Assembly (NCBI GenBank): GCA_000697475.1
Contig: JNEU01001087.1
Coordinates: forward strand, 31,277-95,276
Length of the DNA stretch: 64,000 nt
From: Lichtheimia corymbifera B2541
Lineage: Eukaryota; Mucoromycota; Mucoromycetes; Mucorales; Lichtheimiaceae
Direction: 5' to 3'
Shown piece after piece: positions 58,726 to 64,000 of the stretch; the first letter of the stretch is position 1, and every line of letters starts with the position of its first letter. A program made the translations under genes and the position numbers. The notes beneath the pieces were generated by a model. It did no database searches and had not been told where the DNA came from. It was given only the letters and a program-made list of their open reading frames with translations.

Positions 58726-59723
58726 ATGTCTTCTACTTTGGATTCACGATGGGCCACAGATACAGATCGCAGGAGGGCTGATGAAGGCCAAAATGTGTCC
58801 CGATTCACTGCGGCTCTACAAGCATCCCGGGATCTCCACCCGGCATCCGATCAGCAACCACAGCACAACGACAACAATAGGTGGACTAGCTCACCGACGT
58901 ACAACTCCACTGGATGGAAGAGAAGCAACTACCAATCTGACAAACGCAAGGTCACAAGCTCACCGTTAATATCTCGGCCTTGGAATGTTATTGCTCTTAA
59001 AAACAAGAAGCCGGTTGAACAAAAGAGCTCGTCACCTCCACCACCTCCACCTCCACCACGACAAGAAAGTGAGAGTTCGTCTTCAACTGATAGCCAAGCA
59101 ATGCAATCCACGCCTATTACATCAAGCGCACAAAATGTATCATTCAGCTCAGTATCTGAGAAGCAGCAGCAGCAGCAGCAGCAGCAACCTACATCGGAAA
59201 AGGTACCACATGGACAAAATCCAGTATCAGATCATGAGCATGATGATTACAGAAATTATCCACATGAAACAAGACAAAGTGTACGTGTTCAAGAATAAGA
59301 GGTATGATCGATATTGACATGTTGACATACTATCTATGTAGACATTGGATGAACAGATGCTGAATCTTCGAATTGAAAGCGGTGGTGCAAACAACAACGA
59401 TGCAGACCTGAAGCAAAAGGTGAGTCCTATTCAATCCAATATCTACCCATCTCAGTGGACTAATGTATAACATTCTAGGTCTTGGAGACTGAGAAAGTAG
59501 GAACAATCAATAGCCAGCCTCAAAACAGCGGGTCAATGTCAGCTGATGCATACGATATACAGGAAGAAATTCGGTACGATGTTTGCGGCGTGCAATATCC
59601 ATGATTATCATCTACTAACTATGTTATGATAGGAGGGAACGTGAGGCCAATGCTGCCCGAAAACTACGAGCCGCACAAGCTCGAGAATGGGATTGCGATA
59701 AAAGCATGGAAGGATGGACATGA
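58726..59723 (+). CDS. Unknown low-complexity protein with a conserved-looking C-terminal helix
   Basis: Four exons. First exon MSSTLDSRWATDTDRRRADE, with DSRWA-type start, then Ser/Pro/Gln-rich disorder with a run of nine Pro and one of nine Gln. Later exons give TLDEQMLNLRIESGGANNND, VLETEKVGTINSQPQNSGS and a basic helical end, REANAARKLRAAQAREWDCD followed by KSMEGWT. The ordered ends and open frame through introns support a real gene. No family is recognised; the Arg/Ala helix and the terminal Trp motifs suggest a protein- or RNA-binding adaptor, which is a guess. Confidence 0.6.
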
Positions 59724-59992
59724 CATCCATTAGCTCATAATAGATAAAATGACATAACTGGATTCAATAATAGCATTGTATTTAACATTTTGAAGTGGAT
59801 GTTCTCCAGACCATAGTAAATAATGACTTTTTTTGCAATAGTGATTTATTTCATACACAAAGAAATGCTCATACATAACTACTGAAGTTTTTGATAAGGC
59901 TCATAAACATAGAAAATGGTAGACACGGTGATCAAAATCATATCGGGAAAGGAGACCAAGTCATCCGCACTTTTTTACCCAGTACAGATCCG

Positions 59993-60629
59993 ATGGAGGA
60001 AGAAGCACGAAAACGTAAAGAACGATTGTCAGCTCTTCGTAAACGCAAAGTCGATGGAGACAACAAATCAGAAAGGTATTTACAGACTCGCATGGTTTTT
60101 GCTTATGGCTTACTGACCCATGGAAGGAATAGGACACTTGCATTCCGAAGCTATACACCCAATGACGAGAATCTCAAGCAGCATGTCAATATTGCCACTC
60201 CTAATGATGTGGGAGAAACCGTTGAATCTGAAACGAAGAGCTTTACAAAGGATGTCCTTGCAGAAGCTGCTGTGAAGGAAAAAGAGGAAGTGGTATGGAT
60301 CATTTGGGGATATATGTAAAGGATCAATGCACCCAACTCACCTATGTAACCTTAGGATCTCTTCAACCTGCAACCCAAAAAACCGAATTGGGATCTTAAA
60401 CGCGACGTCGAGAAGAAACTTGAACGATTGGATAGACGCACTCAAAAAGCCATACTTGAACTCATCCGTAAGTCGAGAGCGATACACGCGTACAAGATTA
60501 ATCAACCATGGTTGTATTCACACTCTGATGATAGGTCAACGTTTATCAAATGAGACTGATAAAACCGCTAATCTTGCTGAAGCCGTAGCGAATGCAGAAA
60601 AGCAGCAACAGTTAGAGAAAGAGGATTGA
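59993..60629 (+). CDS. CWF18: Pre-mRNA splicing factor CCDC12/Cwf18
   Basis: Small spliceosome component of the Prp19-associated set. MEEEARKRKERLSALRKRK (family start), then after introns LAFRSYTPNDENLKQHVNI, EVDLFNLQPKKPNWDLKRDV (the diagnostic L-x-P-x-KP-x-WDLKRD block) and EKKLERLDRRTQKAILELI, RQRLSNETDKTANLAEAVAN and a charged end. Matches animal CCDC12 across its length (about 150 aa). An upstream in-frame Met at 59891 would add 34 residues; the 59993 start fits the family better. Its stop is 70 bp from the convergent epimerase stop. Confidence 0.93.
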
Positions 60630-60699
60630 AACAAAGGGATTTTGGGGAAATAAATTATGGTTTTATTGAAAACACATCATTGAATGAATCGCACACTCT

Positions 60700-61903
<1,204 letters not shown>

Positions 61904-63187
61904 CGTGAAGTGCTTCTTAACGGGATAAAGCGGAAAAAGAACACACTGCTTCCCATGGCGGACTGACAAAATCATGTATACGCGTGCCCAGCAGCATAAT
62001 GCAAACAGCGCTAAATTATATTGGTTGGAGCATCTTTGATTACACACACTCCCTTCGTATAGGAAACGACCACTTGCAAAGCATATATGTCAACATTTCA
62101 GCATACTAGCCGTGCAGTATTATCTCAGCTGACTCATTCCTTAGTCATTCGCGCTTGCTTTATTTATCAAAGAAGTAAGGAAGACATCACCCATGCCATA
62201 TAACTTTTAAGTATTCACAATAAATGATCTTTGTTGTCAGCAAAGACAATATCTTACTAATGATCGGCACTGCGTTTTGCTACACCAGCACCGGAAGTCA
62301 TTATTGAGTCGTGATGATGTTTGGCACTAATCCTACCAAGGTTTTATGGTATGTGCTATGTGTTATTCTCAACTGGCTATCCTTCCTTCTCTTCTCTATA
62401 TACACTGCTATAGAAATCTTTGTTTCCGTCAAAAGGATGATGACAATGACGTAGAGGAGAAGGATGACAGCCAACCACCACCTGTAATTCTTCCTTTGGT
62501 TGATATCGACCACAACCATGAAGATGTCAAACCAAATGGCATCCACATATCACAGATACATATCAAAAATTACATGCTGTATGTGGCTATCAACAACACC
62601 GACTCCTTCGCATATGCCTTCACATACATAATGTATCCAAAGGAAATGCTTGGTCATAAGGAGGACAGCTTTGGTCTGGATGTAGATGTATAACGTTCCA
62701 ATAGTAAGCGTCAAGTAAAAGAAAACTATGTAGATAAATTATGGATGGTTGGGGGCAGCATTATCATTGTCCTCGTTTGCAGTGAAATGGCAACCATGAT
62801 TCTCAGTGGTTGGTTTAAGCATCGACTTTAGTGGATGGACGGTCTGATTATGGGTGTACGCAAACGTTAGTGCAAAAGGTTTTTTTATTCTATCCAAACA
62901 TGAAATGGAGAAGGGAATAACGAAAGCGGGGATATCGAATATGCTCGTAATAAGCAGCTGTAAGTGATCCCCATCTCCCCATGATATCTGAATAGAAAAC
63001 TCTTTCAGAGATCAAGGATCCCATCTGCCAACTTTTTGAAACCATTGTATGCAATACATCTCGCTTGCCATTACAAGTTCAATCCATACATTGTAATAAC
63101 ACGTAATCATCCTTGCTTTATAACAGGTGTATAAAAGTTGGATTGCTGATGCAATAGAGGTGATACTAATAGGCTGTCATTCTACTA
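61904..63187. other. 1.3 kb without a clear gene
   Basis: A plus-strand frame at 62346-62693 has an acidic stretch (KDDDNDVEEKDDSQPPPVIL) and a tyrosine-rich end that could be coding, but no motif, start or splice partner is convincing. No repeat or RNA gene recognised. Confidence 0.4.
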
Positions 63188-63600
63188 TTACATGCCGCCA
63201 GCACCACGTAAGCTCTCCAAACGCTTGACAATAAACATGCTAGTATCGAGGAAACGCTCCACACAGTTGGCCAAGCAAGCTTCTTCGCTACGATCGAGCT
63301 TGTTGTTGACCTTGCTGATGCACTTGTCCTATGTCACATGGTATCAACATGTTAGCATATTCATCTTCCCAGTCGTCGTATATATGTGTATATTATATCC
63401 TACCCAGCATCCATCGGTCAAGGTGTGCACAGTTTGTTGAACGCGAGCTTTGGCGTTTTCACCTTCGAGAAACTAAATGAAAAAAAGAGGAATCAGCCCA
63501 TCACGGTTCAAAGCTACAGCACCAAGAATACTGTTGTTGAATATACCTGAGCCAATTCACGCTGGTCTTGTTCATTAAAGTTGCCCAATCCTTCAGACAT
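63188..63600 (-). CDS. TIM8: Mitochondrial small Tim chaperone Tim8
   Basis: Intermembrane-space chaperone that, with Tim13, guides hydrophobic proteins to TIM22/TIM23. Three exons: [38 protein letters not shown] then GCW, and [20 protein letters not shown] onward. The twin Cx3C motifs are CWDKC and CLANC, followed by [18 protein letters not shown], the Tim8-specific ending (R-F-L/I-D-T-S). About 85 aa. Confidence 0.93.
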
Positions 63601-64000
63601 GATGTGTGTGGAGAAAAAGAAACAATGGTAAGCCACGACAGCTTACAGCAGCCGGGGACTTTGATCATGCCACGATCGGACTTAGCTTTCTCAACAAGCA
63701 ATGTCGCCTCTAGTCACTGTCTCACTGACGACCATCCAACTAGGAAGCTCTCATTATACACACCAACAAGAATACATTCTAAAAGATAGCAACATATACA
63801 CAAGACGCCACATATACTTCCTGTAAATGCTTTTAACTACCATGCTCCCGATAATGAAAACACGTTTCCTTTCATTCTTTGCATTATACAGGATTTCCGA
63901 GATGAAAGTCCCCCTAATGATAAAAAGTTAAAGGTCCATGATTTATTGTTCACGGTTAAGGATTCTTTTTTCATGCTCAAGCATTGTTTGTTCGAGTGGG
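63601..64000. other. TIM8 upstream flank to the window end
   Basis: 400 bp with stops in all frames; it contains the TIM8 promoter. No gene supported. Confidence 0.35.

Noticed and set aside
62346..62693. Plus-strand 115-codon frame with an acidic stretch
   Set aside because: No motif, no good start context and no partner exon; too weak to call.

Overview
The window is a piece of nuclear genome from an early-diverging fungus, most likely a Mucoromycota species of the Mucorales type. The reasons are: dense genes on both strands; many short introns (about 50-75 nt) with GTAAGT/GTATGT donors; fungal forms of Vps68, a 2-oxodicarboxylate carrier, a Rom-type RhoGEF, an Ivy1-type I-BAR protein and mitochondrial Lon; plus genes that most Dikarya lack (SPX-RING, CCDC174, CENP-M-like, AMSH). 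Species cannot be fixed from sequence alone. No rRNA, tRNA or CRISPR array was recognised. Exon boundaries were inferred by eye, so every spliced gene is given as its full span from start to stop.

Layout. 1-5.4 kb: 3' end of VPS68, an SPX-RING ubiquitin ligase, and an M13 (neprilysin-like) membrane protein whose zinc site is broken. 5.4-7.6 kb: no clear gene. 7.6-15 kb: ODC-type mitochondrial carrier, RhoGEF (DH-PH-CNH), a tiny Tom6-like tail protein, proteasome chaperone PSMG1/PAC1 and an unknown membrane protein. 15.7-20.7 kb: KEOPS Kae1, complex I NDUFB7, an HDHD3-like HAD hydrolase and COP9 subunit 7. 21.2-25.7 kb: a multi-exon Fanzor (eukaryotic TnpB/OMEGA nuclease) with an unusual N-terminal half carrying UBA-like segments and zinc knuckles. 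This is the most striking object in the window. 27.2-30.3 kb: CCDC174 and an AMSH deubiquitinase. 30.3-33.5 kb: a decayed stretch with a RasGAP/neurofibromin pseudogene and one of two copies of a dispersed repeat. 34-41.7 kb: a coiled-coil protein, a large polyQ/His protein with two cysteine/histidine clusters, an SDR oxidoreductase, a GBD/FH3 protein without FH2, and a small RVxF-containing protein. 43-51 kb: PIG-S, Ivy1-like I-BAR, CENP-M-like, a decayed ORF, a LOG-family phosphoribohydrolase and an ACAD10-like HAD phosphatase. 52-63.6 kb: DXD glycosyltransferase, CRIB-motif protein, Lon protease, an unknown low-complexity protein, CCDC12/Cwf18, glucose-6-phosphate 1-epimerase and Tim8.

Functional themes. 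Several genes serve mitochondria (ODC, Tom6-like, NDUFB7, Lon, Tim8). Others serve Rho/Cdc42 signalling and membrane shape (RhoGEF, GBD/FH3, CRIB protein, I-BAR), ubiquitin and proteasome biology (SPX-RING, PAC1, CSN7, AMSH) and splicing (CCDC12, probably CCDC174). They are not operons; the shared theme is only general housekeeping. The Fanzor locus, the dispersed repeat pair and the pseudogenes mark the accessory part of the window.
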